A DNA stretch of 22,593 bases from Syntrophaceae bacterium UBA2210 (GCA_002327865.1 DCUQ01000008.1:1-22593); one strand, 5' to 3'; counted from the first letter of the stretch, positions 8,104-17,040 are shown. The notes: generated from the letters alone by a model not told the origin. Numbers and translations: made by a program.

Positions 8104-8741
8104 TGAATTACTACTTTACAACATGCGGTCTCATATAATGCAGAAATATGGTGAGCCGGCATATGCATCAGGCCCGCAAGAAATTGCCGGAACATTCGAC
8201 TCAGAAAAAGTGGCATCGACGGCCACTGTATTTCATCGATCCTTCGCAGAGCGAAGGCTAATAGAATTTAAAGGTATTTAACAAATTACCTCTATGTAAA
8301 TAATTTTAGCTCCGCTTAAAAAGCCGAAGATAGATATCCATACATCGCCGTTAAAGAACCAGAACAATAATGTTACGTTCAAAAATTATGCGTGAATTTT
8401 TCTCTTTTCTCTTGCACTAAATTTACATATACGATAGTAATTTAGCGTCGAAATTGCAGGTCTGGAAGAAAAACCTGCAATCAGTTTTTTATGCTACTTT
8501 TTTACACTGGTTGAGTCTATCGTTCTTTAAAAACCTAAAGCGGCTACGGCCCTTAATCACAAAAATAAAGCAGGGAGCAGCTGTTTTCTCTTGTTTTATT
8601 AATGCTATTCGTAACCGAACAGTTTTGTTTGTATTTGTATATTTTAATGTTCGAAGGAAGATGTCGTGCACTGCTACAACGTGCGTGGATCAAGTTAGTA
8701 TAACCGGATTAAAAAAACAACGAGCATTGGGGGGAGGTGCT
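8104..8741. other. Long leader region of the autotransporter gene
   Basis: About 640 AT-rich bases. It holds two small hairpins: AGTGGC/GCCACT (8209-8227) and CCTTCGC-AGA-GCGAAGG (8241-8257). A weak promoter candidate is TTGCAC at 8412, with no convincing -10. From 8454 the autotransporter frame is already open for 96 codons, but the encoded peptide resembles no known passenger or extended signal peptide. No tRNA or known riboswitch was recognised. A long untranslated leader is likely but its start is not resolved. Confidence 0.5.
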
Positions 8742-11700
8742 ATGAACAGAAAGGGCCTTATCACATTTCTGGAGTGCTTTATACTGGTGTTGTTCCTGGC
8801 GATAACAGTTCCCGTCTATGGAGCAACTGTTGCCAATGACACCGATATAGGCACCCAATCAACTCCGTACAGCGGAGATGGAATTTCTCAGGATAGCGGT
8901 GCATCGACTGTTTTAACAGACGATGACAACGACATCACCAACAACGCGGATATTTACGCGACACATTTCGGTATCCACACACCGAGTGGAAGCGTCATCA
9001 ACAACGGCACAATCTTTTCCGAAACTTCTTCCGCCGTGTTAACGGAGGACGGCGATGACACCTTCGAAAACTACGGGATCATCACGGTCGAAAATTCGGA
9101 CAATTTCGGCATCGGCATGGGTTCGGGCGCCGATACATTCATCAATGCCGCTGGCGGGATAATCAACATGTCTTTTACCACTGATCGCGCCATCAGCATG
9201 GTTGACAACTGTGACTCAGGCGATGATGATGATACCTTCATCAACGCCGGCACCATCATAATCGAAAATTCCCAGTCCCACGGCATCCAGATGGGCTCCG
9301 GTAATGACAGCTTTACCAACTCAGGCACGATCGATATCGAGTATGCATATTACAATGCCATCTCCTTGTGCTCCGGCGCCGACACCTTTGATAATTCCGG
9401 CGCGATCACCATCGACAGTGCCGATTGCAACGGCATAAGTATGGGGTCCGGTGACAATGCCGATGATACTTTTACCAACTCGGGAGATATATCTATCGGG
9501 TATGCCAACTGCAACGGTATCCGTTTCGACTCCGGCGACGACAGTTTTACCAACTCCGGCACGATCAATATCGGAGATGTAGGTTACAACGGCATCTCCA
9601 TGTGCACCGGCGCCGACACCTTCGACAACTCCGGTTCTATTACAATCGACAGCGCTGATTGCAACGGCATCAGCATGGGGTTCGGCGACGATGCCGATGA
9701 CACTTTTACCAACTCGGGAGATATAACTATCGGGTATGCTGGTTGCAACGGTATCCGTTTCGACTCCGGCGACGACAGTTTTACCAACTCCGGCACGATC
9801 GATATCGGGTATACGAATGCCGGAGGCATCAACATGTGTTCCGGCACCGATTCCTTTGACAATTCCGGCACGATCAATATCGGATATACTAACTGCACAG
9901 GTATCAGTACGGGTTGGAACGATTCCGATACCGATACTACATTCAACAATTCCGGCACCATTAATATCGCATACGCCAACTGTCATGCCATATTTATGGG
10001 CTACGGTGACGATACCTTCACCAACTCCGGAGACATCAATATCAATTATACGTATTACTCCGGCATCGCCATGTGCTCCGGCGATGACACTTTCAACAAC
10101 TCCGGGAATATCACCATCGAATTCGCCGATTGCCCTGCTATCAATCTGGGTTCAGACGGCAACGACACATTTATTAATTCCGGGACTATAACCATTAAAA
10201 AATCCAACGCCTCCGGGATAAACATGGGATATTACGGAAACGATATCTTTACCAATACAGGAACAATCGATATTGGATATGCTAATTGTCACGGCATCTA
10301 CATGGGCTCCGGCGACGACTCCTTCACCAACTCCGGAACCATCAATATCGGATACGCCAATAATGCAGGTATCAACATGTGCTCCGGCGATGACACGTTC
10401 AACAACTCCGGAACGATTACCATCGGATTCGCCTATTGCCCCGCCATAGGTATGTCAGAAGGGAACGATACATTTATCAATTCGGGAACCATCGATATCG
10501 CATATGCCAACTGTCATGCCATATACATGGGCAGCAGCGGTAACAAATCTTTCACCAACTCTGGAGATATCACTGTCGCATACGGTTATTATGATGTAGT
10601 CAGCATGGGTTCAGGAAACGACTCTTTTAACAACTCCGGAACCATCACTGCCGGATATGTCGACGACTCCATAATATACATGGGCAGCGGCGATGATACC
10701 TTCATTAATACCGGAACGATATCTGTTGGCAACGTAGGAGATGGCGGCATAGCCATGTGCTCCGGTGCCGACACTTTCGACAACTCCGGAACAATCGATA
10801 TCGAATATGCAAACTGCAAAGCCATCACCATGGGCTCCAGCGATGACGCCGACTCTTTTACTAATTCCGGCACCATCAATGTCGGATACTCTAACTATGA
10901 AGCCATATACATGGGGAGCGGCAATGACTCCTTTAACAATTCCGGCACTATCGATATCGGATACGCTAACTGCCACGGTATTTACACGGGCTCCGGTGAG
11001 GACTCCTTCACAAATACCGAAGACGGGGAGATTAATATAAGCTACTCATATTACAACGGCATCGCCACGTGTTCCGGTGCCGACACCTTCGAAAATTCCG
11101 GGACAATAGAAATCATGTATGCCGATTGTAACGGTATAAGTATGGGTACCGCCGACGACGCCGACTCTTTCACTAATTCCGGCACCATCAACATCGGATA
11201 CGCTAACTGTCACGGTATTTACACGGGCTCCGGTGATGACTCCTTCGTAAATTCCGGCGACATCAGCATAAGCTCTTACTATACCGCTATCGCTATGTGC
11301 TCCGGTGCCGACACCTTCGATAATTCCGGGACAATAGAAATCGCATATGCCGATTGTAGCGGTATAAGTATGGGCTCCCAAGATGACGCCGACTCTTTCA
11401 CTAATTCCGGGACAATCAATATGGTCTATGCCGCTTGCTACGGTATTCACACGGGCTCCGGTGATGACTCCTTCACCAATACCGAAGACGGGGAGATTAA
11501 TATCAACTATGCCGGTTATAATGGCATCTCGATGTGTTACGGCGCCGACACTTTCGACAATTCCGGGACAATAGAAATCGTATATGCCGATTGTCACGGT
11601 ATAAGTATGGGTTCCAGCGATGACGCCGACTCTTTCACTAATTCCGGCACTATCGATATAGGATACGCTAACTGCAACGGTATCTATACAGGCGGTGGCG

Positions 11701-14087
11701 ATGATACCTTCACCAATTCCGGAATCATCGATATAGGATATGCCAGCAACCAGGGTATAACGCTTTGCAGTGGCGATGACATTTTCAACAACTCCGGAAC
11801 TATCACTATCGATGCTGCCAATAAGCATGGTATTAACATGGGCTCCGGAAGCGATTCATTTACTAATTCGGGAACAATCGATATCGGATACGCCTACTGT
11901 ACCGGTATCAAGATGGGCTATGCTGACGGGCCGGAGATATTTATCAATTCCGGAACGATCACCATCGGGACGGTCGGTAACCACGGCATCGATTTCGGGA
12001 GCGGAGGAGAAGAAGGCGGTACCGACGATACCTTTGACAACTCCGGAACGCTTACCATAGGAAGCACCACATCGAACGGTATAAATATGAGGGATGGCGA
12101 CGACACCTTCACAAACTCCGGTACGATCACGATCGGGTACGCCCCCAATAACGGGATCTGCATGGGCTCCGGTGACGACTCCTTCAACAACTCCGGCACG
12201 ATCAATATCACAGTTGCTCCCGGCTACGCCATCAACATGGCCTATGGCGACGATACCTTTACCAGCAGTGGAGCCCTTAATTTCACCGGCGTTATTGACG
12301 GTGGTGGCGGCACCGATACCCTTACGCTCGAGGGAACTCAGATGCTGTCATTCGACGGTGATTTTGTGAGCTTCAATGAGTTCACCAAGGACGGCACCGG
12401 GACATGGGTACTGAACGGTGACGTTGAGGTGGCAGATACCGCTACCATCGAGGCCGGCACCCTGCTGATCAACGGGACCATGGGAACCGGATCTCTGGAT
12501 GTTACTGTTGACCCTGCAGGTACACTGGGGGGTAATGGCACAATAGACGGCAATGTTACCAACAACGGAACCGTCGCTCCCGGCAACTCTATCGGCACGT
12601 TTACGATCAGCGGTGACTATACCCAGGAAAGCGGAGCCGCCTTCAGCGTGGAAGTGGATAGAGCCCGTGCCGATTTGCTTGACGTGACCGGTACGGCAAC
12701 CATAAATGGAGGGACCGTGGATGTTACGCCCGTCGGTCTTGTCGAGGACGGACATACATACGATATTATAACCGCGGGTAATGTGCTCGCCGGTGACGGA
12801 TTTGACAGTGATGAGGTCTATGTCTCTCCGGTGCTGACCTTCCTTATTGATACAGCTCCCGAAACTGATCCCGACACCGTTCAGCTGACCGTGGAGCGTA
12901 CATCGTACGCGGATGCGCTCGGCGGCGGGACATCTAATCAGTTCAATATAGCAGGCGCGCTCCAGGGTGTCCTGGACGACCCGGGTGACATGGAAGATCT
13001 CCTGCTCCAGCTGGATACCCTTCCCGACGAGGACGCGCTCGGCGAAGCTATCAATGGGCTGTCACCCGAGCACTATGCGGCCCTTTCCGGCGCGATCATC
13101 GAGGGAGGCAATCTCTTCAGGGGTGTTCTGCTCGACAGGCTGGGCGCTTTCCACAGGGGTGGTTTAGCTTCTCTCGAACCAGACAGAAGTTCGGCTAATG
13201 CCTCTAACGCCCTGACTGATTCCGGCCCGATACTCGCGAATGTCCCCGCTCCCCGGACAAATTCCGGCGGCGGCATATGGATACGCGGCTTCGGCGGTTT
13301 CGCGGATCAGAATAACGTGGACGACAAGGCGGGTTACAACTACAACACGTACGGCGCGGCAATCGGTATCGACGGTGCCCTGACCGACAACCTGATCGTA
13401 GGTATCGGCGGCGGATACGAAGCAACCGACCTGGATCATGACACCATAGACGCGGAAACCGATATCAGCACCATCCTCGCCAGCCTCTACGGAAGCTATG
13501 TCCGTGACCGCTATTACATCGATGCGTCATTTACGTACGGGTGGAATGAGTTTGATTCGGACCGTTACGTATCGCTGGTCGACAAGGTCGCGAAGAGCGA
13601 TCACAGCGGTAATTATTATTCCGCATACATCGGAGCGGGCTACAATATCGGCAAGGAAGGAGGATGGATGTTCGTTCCGACCGCGTCCCTGCAATATGCT
13701 CACTTCGAGGAGGATTCATTCACGGAATCCGGGGCGGACAGCGCCAATCTCACGGTGGCGGAGTCCGATGTGGATTCATGGGTAAGCAAACTGGGGTTCC
13801 GCCTCGGCCACATGACACAAATGGGCAACGCGAAAGTGCTGCCTGAGATCAGTCTGGAATGGGCGCATGAACTGGGAGACAACGATCGTGAGGTCTCGGC
13901 CCGGTTCTCGGCAGGCGACAGCTTCACCGTGACGGGAATCGATCCTGAGCGTAACAGCGCGCTTTTCGGATTCGCTCTCACCGTGTACGCGTCTGACAGC
14001 GTTACCATGTATCTCAACTACGACCTGGAACTGCGGAACGACTTTGACGCGCATGCCGTAAGCGCCGGTCTGAGGTATAATTTCTAA
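8742..14087 (+). CDS. Giant autotransporter (type Va) with cysteine-bearing repeats
   Basis: A 1781-residue surface protein. An N-terminal signal peptide (residues 1 to about 28) opens the protein. The passenger has about 39 regular units of 25 residues (about 165-1171) with consensus SFTNSGTIDIGYANCHGIY then MGSGDD, flanked by degenerate units; this predicts a long right-handed parallel beta-helix. A region like other autotransporter passengers follows (GTLGGNGTIDGNVTNNGTV), then an acidic helical pre-barrel linker, then a C-terminal beta-barrel of about 275 residues ending in the expected aromatic residue (GLRYNF). The barrel would export the passenger across the outer membrane. ATG 8742 is chosen because GGGGGGAGGTG (8729-8739) precedes it and a clean signal peptide follows; the frame is open further upstream to 8454. 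All 31 mature cysteines lie in the repeat zone. The ligand or role (adhesion, matrix or fibre) is unknown. Confidence 0.93.
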   Translation: MNRKGLITFLECFILVLFLAITVPVYGATVANDTDIGTQSTPYSGDGISQDSGASTVLTDDDNDITNNADIYATHFGIHTPSGSVINNGTIFSETSSAVLTEDGDDTFENYGIITVENSDNFGIGMGSGADTFINAAGGIINMSFTTDRAISMVDNCDSGDDDDTFINAGTIIIENSQSHGIQMGSGNDSFTNSGTIDIEYAYYNAISLCSGADTFDNSGAITIDSADCNGISMGSGDNADDTFTNSGDISIGYANCNGIRFDSGDDSFTNSGTINIGDVGYNGISMCTGADTFDNSGSITIDSADCNGISMGFGDDADDTFTNSGDITIGYAGCNGIRFDSGDDSFTNSGTIDIGYTNAGGINMCSGTDSFDNSGTINIGYTNCTGISTGWNDSDTDTTFNNSGTINIAYANCHAIFMGYGDDTFTNSGDININYTYYSGIAMCSGDDTFNNSGNITIEFADCPAINLGSDGNDTFINSGTITIKKSNASGINMGYYGNDIFTNTGTIDIGYANCHGIYMGSGDDSFTNSGTINIGYANNAGINMCSGDDTFNNSGTITIGFAYCPAIGMSEGNDTFINSGTIDIAYANCHAIYMGSSGNKSFTNSGDITVAYGYYDVVSMGSGNDSFNNSGTITAGYVDDSIIYMGSGDDTFINTGTISVGNVGDGGIAMCSGADTFDNSGTIDIEYANCKAITMGSSDDADSFTNSGTINVGYSNYEAIYMGSGNDSFNNSGTIDIGYANCHGIYTGSGEDSFTNTEDGEINISYSYYNGIATCSGADTFENSGTIEIMYADCNGISMGTADDADSFTNSGTINIGYANCHGIYTGSGDDSFVNSGDISISSYYTAIAMCSGADTFDNSGTIEIAYADCSGISMGSQDDADSFTNSGTINMVYAACYGIHTGSGDDSFTNTEDGEININYAGYNGISMCYGADTFDNSGTIEIVYADCHGISMGSSDDADSFTNSGTIDIGYANCNGIYTGGGDDTFTNSGIIDIGYASNQGITLCSGDDIFNNSGTITIDAANKHGINMGSGSDSFTNSGTIDIGYAYCTGIKMGYADGPEIFINSGTITIGTVGNHGIDFGSGGEEGGTDDTFDNSGTLTIGSTTSNGINMRDGDDTFTNSGTITIGYAPNNGICMGSGDDSFNNSGTINITVAPGYAINMAYGDDTFTSSGALNFTGVIDGGGGTDTLTLEGTQMLSFDGDFVSFNEFTKDGTGTWVLNGDVEVADTATIEAGTLLINGTMGTGSLDVTVDPAGTLGGNGTIDGNVTNNGTVAPGNSIGTFTISGDYTQESGAAFSVEVDRARADLLDVTGTATINGGTVDVTPVGLVEDGHTYDIITAGNVLAGDGFDSDEVYVSPVLTFLIDTAPETDPDTVQLTVERTSYADALGGGTSNQFNIAGALQGVLDDPGDMEDLLLQLDTLPDEDALGEAINGLSPEHYAALSGAIIEGGNLFRGVLLDRLGAFHRGGLASLEPDRSSANASNALTDSGPILANVPAPRTNSGGGIWIRGFGGFADQNNVDDKAGYNYNTYGAAIGIDGALTDNLIVGIGGGYEATDLDHDTIDAETDISTILASLYGSYVRDRYYIDASFTYGWNEFDSDRYVSLVDKVAKSDHSGNYYSAYIGAGYNIGKEGGWMFVPTASLQYAHFEEDSFTESGADSANLTVAESDVDSWVSKLGFRLGHMTQMGNAKVLPEISLEWAHELGDNDREVSARFSAGDSFTVTGIDPERNSALFGFALTVYASDSVTMYLNYDLELRNDFDAHAVSAGLRYNF
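9234..12254 (+). repeat. Array of ~39 repeats of ~75 bp in the autotransporter passenger
   Basis: Each unit encodes about 25 residues (range 24-31) starting [ST]F-x-NSG. Every third unit tends to carry a 2-4 residue extension (ending DDADD or DDAD), which gives a 3-unit super-repeat. At 9384-9617 and 9618-9851 this super-repeat is exactly 234 bp in both copies and nearly identical in long stretches; a second zone (11085-11312, 11313-11549) has 228 and 237 bp. The array is likely a target for slippage or recombination and may vary in copy number between strains. Confidence 0.92.
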
Positions 14088-14104
14088 GAAACCGTAACTT
14101 TTCG

Positions 14105-14137
14105 AAAGCCGCGGTCATCAATGGCCGCGGCTTTTTT
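14105..14137 (+). terminator. Rho-independent terminator after the autotransporter
   Basis: A 10-bp stem AAAGCCGCGG (14105-14114) with CCGCGGCTTT (14125-14134), a 10-base loop, and a run of six T ending at 14137. It starts 18 bases after the stop codon. Confidence 0.94.
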
Positions 14138-14180
14138 ATGTGAACCGCCGTGCCATAAACAGTCCTAAGATGGTTTGGAT

Positions 14181-15203
14181 ATGATAAAGAAAAGGCTGCC
14201 ATGCATCCTTTCCTGCCTGGCTTTAATAGCCGTTATGACCGGGTGCGGTATGAGAACCGCCGGTTTCTCAGAACCCTCAACACCCTGGTCGGAGGCGTTC
14301 GTCTGTCACACAGATCATTACACGGTACACACCGACACCTCACTCGAAACAGCCGCTCGTATCGGAGCGTTCATGGAAAAAGCGCTCACAGAGTATCGCG
14401 CCCTGACGGGATTTGAAGATGCTCCTTCGTCCCGTTTTGTCGTTAACGCCTATGCTGCGAGAGACAGGTACGAGGATATCGTCCGGAGCCTGGGGCTTTC
14501 AGAAAACTCAACCGCCGGCCTGTATACCCCCGTTCCACCCGCAGCGATTCACCTCCCCTGCCTCCGTGTCTCCGGGGTTTATCCCTCGGCCACACTGCTA
14601 CATGAAGGAACTCATCAATTCATCGATCAGGTAATCAGTTTCCGCCCGCCTCCGTGCAATTATAATATCGACCCGACACAGCAAAACAGGTTGATGAGCG
14701 TACCAGTATGGTTGAACGAAGGATTAGCAACCTACATGGAAGGAGCAGTCACGGCAGAGGACAGTATTGAAACCGGACGGATAAACCGCAACCGACTCGT
14801 CCACCTGAAGAAACTGATTCGATCCGGCACATGTCCGTCATTGAAGGAAGTCCTTGAACGACGTTATGGCGAACCGTTTACGGCCGAAGATTACGCCGTG
14901 GCCTGGGGTATCGTCTATTCTCTGCGGCATGCGCCGGGTGTTGAAGATCAGGAAAACCGGCGAACCCACCTTGCAAGATACCTGGCGTCATGTCGCAGGG
15001 CATTCTACGCCGACCCGGATGCTGAATTCACACGAGATTTTCTTTCAGGGGGAAAACCGCAGGAAGATCTCAGAAAGCGATTCGCGGTTCATATAGCAAG
15101 GCGTTCCAGAGAGGTTTTCGAAGAAATCGTGGTTGGGAAAGATTCCACTCTCTATGCCTGGGAAGAAGACTGGAAGGCCCGTATCCTGAAGATTGAACCG
15201 TAA
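14181..15203 (+). CDS. DUF1570-like HEXXH metallopeptidase lipoprotein
   Basis: This 340-residue protein begins with a lipoprotein signal whose lipobox ends at Cys22 (VMTGC), so it should be membrane-anchored and face the periplasm. The zinc motif HEGTH lies at residues 141-145, followed about 35 residues later by WLNEGLATYME, whose Glu180 would be the third zinc ligand, as in gluzincin/DUF1570-type peptidases. The region before it (YTVHTDTS, then a helix and a strand) fits the same family. Substrate unknown. ATG 14181 is preferred over the TTG two codons earlier; neither has a strong ribosome-binding site. It lies downstream of the autotransporter terminator on the same strand, so co-transcription would need read-through. 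Confidence 0.8.
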   Translation: MIKKRLPCILSCLALIAVMTGCGMRTAGFSEPSTPWSEAFVCHTDHYTVHTDTSLETAARIGAFMEKALTEYRALTGFEDAPSSRFVVNAYAARDRYEDIVRSLGLSENSTAGLYTPVPPAAIHLPCLRVSGVYPSATLLHEGTHQFIDQVISFRPPPCNYNIDPTQQNRLMSVPVWLNEGLATYMEGAVTAEDSIETGRINRNRLVHLKKLIRSGTCPSLKEVLERRYGEPFTAEDYAVAWGIVYSLRHAPGVEDQENRRTHLARYLASCRRAFYADPDAEFTRDFLSGGKPQEDLRKRFAVHIARRSREVFEEIVVGKDSTLYAWEEDWKARILKIEP

Positions 15204-15287
15204 ATCTGCTTCATGACCCAAACCAAAAACAGTATGGTATTTCCGTATTGCCTGTGATAAAAATTCCAGTGGTTTTTGAAAAAGATG

Positions 15288-15293
15288 AAGGAG
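15288..15293 (+). promoter_or_regulatory. Ribosome-binding site that points to an AUA start
   Basis: AAGGAG at 15288-15293 is seven bases before the ATA codon at 15301, the spacing expected for a true start. An in-frame TGA at 15286-15288 closes the frame just upstream, so the DUF493 gene cannot start further up. Confidence 0.6.
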
Positions 15294-15300
15294 CATCACA

Positions 15301-15573
15301 ATAGAAGATACATTAAACAAGAACTGCCGTAAGCCCGTTATCGAATATCCCTGCCGGTGGATTTATAAAATAATCGGTCCGGATAAGCGGGCAATAAAAA
15401 GTGCCGCAGAAGAAATCGTCGGGGGATGTGATTATACGATCACGCTGTCCAATGTCAGCAGAACCGGCAAATATCATAGTCTGAATCTCGAAGTGCTGGT
15501 TAATAACGAGAAGCATCGTACAGACATATACGACAAGCTGAAAAGTCACCCGGCGGTCAAGATAATACTGTGA
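15301..15573 (+). CDS. DUF493 (YbeD-like) protein with apparent AUA start
   Basis: A 90-codon frame with strong DUF493/YbeD resemblance: VIEYPCRWIYKIIG, then ITLSNVSRTGKYHSLNLEV, and the C-terminal HPAVKIIL, the family's usual end. YbeD-like proteins are small cytoplasmic ferredoxin-like-fold (ACT-like) proteins whose role is uncertain. There is no ATG, GTG or TTG codon in frame between the upstream stop (15286) and the conserved domain. The only well-placed start is ATA at 15301, with AAGGAG seven bases before it. Alternatively, an ATG at 15285 in another frame followed by a +1 frameshift would make this a damaged gene. The domain itself is full length with no internal stop. It lies 97 bases after the peptidase gene, possibly in one transcript. 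Confidence 0.75.
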   Translation: MEDTLNKNCRKPVIEYPCRWIYKIIGPDKRAIKSAAEEIVGGCDYTITLSNVSRTGKYHSLNLEVLVNNEKHRTDIYDKLKSHPAVKIIL

Positions 15574-15893
15574 CCGCTTCTGAAAACTCCTGCAAAAACA
15601 GCACAAGTAACAGCAACGTTTTAACGGTAGCATTACTCCGGAAACAATACATGCCAAAGCCGGGCTGGATGCCCCCGTACTCGATACGGTAAAATCCAGG
15701 AACTGCCTGATAACACTGGATTCCGTGTCGTGCTTCGCGTGCACGGAATGACAAAAAGGCTTGTTTTATGAGGTTATGCGAACCTTTTTAATTACCGTAG
15801 TAATAATCAAACATTCAACATTGCACCCTGCTTATAGGGGTCCGGCATGACATTTATATGTTTATATTGCCGTAGTAATGATGCCGGTCCGCA
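15574..15893. other. Intergenic region with repeat copy 1
   Basis: 320 bases between the DUF493 gene and the convergent ammonia-lyase gene. Its second half is repeat copy 1 (15716-15879). The first half (15574-15715) shows no gene or clear terminator. Confidence 0.6.
15716..15879. repeat. Dispersed intergenic repeat, copy 1
   Basis: It begins with the hairpin arms ATTCCGTG (15720-15727) and CACGGAAT (15742-15749), then GACAAAAAGG, GTTTTATGAGGTTATGC, CATTGCACCCTGCTTAT and CGGCATGACAT, and ends with CCGTAGTAAT. CCGTAGTAAT also occurs inside at 15795-15804. The same blocks in the same order form copy 2 at 19804-19995. No open reading frame is present. Confidence 0.85.
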
Positions 15894-17036
15894 TCAGCTA
15901 CATGGTACTTCCACAATCCGTCGATACGAATCCGGGTCGGTATCCGCTTCCGTGCTTATTATAAGTGCCCGTGCGTCATCGGGCAGATGCAACCCCTTAC
16001 TCAGAAATCCCGGCTTTTTTCTGGAAAGCGCGATAAGGGAGGCGAGTCCGGCGGCACCTGATTCTCCGGACACGACACCGGCGGCAGCGAGATGTCGCAT
16101 CGCCTCCTTTGCCCAGTGATCCTCCATCGAAACAAACAGGTCAAAACGTTTATACACGGCCGGCCACGCCGTAAGCGACGGCGTTCCACAATTAAGTCCT
16201 GCCATGATAGTGTTCTTCCCGTAAGAAACGGTTCGGGGTATGCCGTCACCGGCCTTCGCGGATCGGAAGAGACAATCGGCAGCTCGAGGTTCGACGCAGA
16301 CCAGCCGTACACCGTCCGACGGATCATTGAAAAACATTGCCGCCGCCGAGGCGAAAGCCCCTACACCTGCCTGTATAAAAACAACGTCGGGGGATTTCTC
16401 CCCCGCCTTTTTCAGCTGACAGGAAATCTCGCTGAATATCGTCAGATACCCTTGCTGAATATACCAGGGAATCGTTGTGTATCCTGAATACCCGGTATCG
16501 GCTATGACCACACGCTTGTTTTTAGCTTCATCCGCGGCATGCCGTACAGCTTCATCATAATCGCCGTCAATCACGACAACCCGGGCACCTTCCGACTGTA
16601 TCGCCGCGATACGAGCGGGCACAGTCCCACGGGGCACATAAATAACCGATGGTATCTCGAGTAACCGGGCAATCCAGGCCACGGCCCGTCCGTGATTACC
16701 ATCGGTGGCGCAGGACAGTGTCAGACCGTCCGCCAGCTCCCGCCCTTTCGTACCGATGAACTCTTCCGGCTCAAGGCGGCCGCCGCTTTTTTCACGCAGT
16801 ACACGGTACACGGCATAAGATGCCCCGAGCGCCTTGAATGCCTTCAGACCGAAGCGCATTCCTTCGTCCTTTAACAACAAACTCTTAACCCCAAGGCTAC
16901 CGGCGATCCCGTCCAAGGAAAGGAGGGGGGTGGGTGCATACCCGGGAAGCGCTCTGTGAACCCGTAGAACATCGTCGAGCGTGCCCTCCGGACATCCCCG
17001 GATTCCGGAGGAATTATGATTCTGAAAAAGTTCCAA
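15894..17036 (-). CDS. dpaL: Diaminopropionate ammonia-lyase (PLP enzyme, YgeX-like)
   Basis: A 380-residue fold-type II PLP enzyme resembling YgeX/diaminopropionate ammonia-lyase over its full length. The enzyme splits 2,3-diaminopropionate into pyruvate and two ammonia in the cytoplasm. Visible landmarks: GYAPTPLLSL; RFGLKAFKALG with Lys68 as PLP lysine; ATDGNHG (Asp112); ADTGYSGY (Asp180); a glycine-rich phosphate-binding GVGAFAS segment; and the C-terminal STEADTDPDSYRRIV typical of this family. By recollection Lys68, Asp112 and Asp180 correspond to the catalytic Lys77, Asp120 and Asp189 of the E. coli enzyme. The start is TTG at 17036, supported by a very strong Shine-Dalgarno sequence. 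It is divergent from the isochorismatase-like gene. The stop lies only 14 bases from repeat copy 1. Confidence 0.88.
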   Translation of the reverse strand: MELFQNHNSSGIRGCPEGTLDDVLRVHRALPGYAPTPLLSLDGIAGSLGVKSLLLKDEGMRFGLKAFKALGASYAVYRVLREKSGGRLEPEEFIGTKGRELADGLTLSCATDGNHGRAVAWIARLLEIPSVIYVPRGTVPARIAAIQSEGARVVVIDGDYDEAVRHAADEAKNKRVVIADTGYSGYTTIPWYIQQGYLTIFSEISCQLKKAGEKSPDVVFIQAGVGAFASAAAMFFNDPSDGVRLVCVEPRAADCLFRSAKAGDGIPRTVSYGKNTIMAGLNCGTPSLTAWPAVYKRFDLFVSMEDHWAKEAMRHLAAAGVVSGESGAAGLASLIALSRKKPGFLSKGLHLPDDARALIISTEADTDPDSYRRIVEVPCS

Positions 17037-17040
17037 GCCC

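Noticed and set aside
9321..9986. Long minus-strand frame (221 codons) opposite the autotransporter repeats
   Set aside because: It mirrors the repeat periodicity of the plus-strand gene, has no ribosome-binding site and no recognised domain. A repeat without stops on one strand easily gives open frames on the other.
11046..11828. Minus-strand frame of 260 codons opposite the autotransporter
   Set aside because: Same reason: an antisense echo of the 75-bp repeats with low-complexity content.
9234..12254. CRISPR-like regular spacing
   Set aside because: The units are contiguous protein-coding repeats in one frame with gradual divergence, without invariant repeats and unique spacers.
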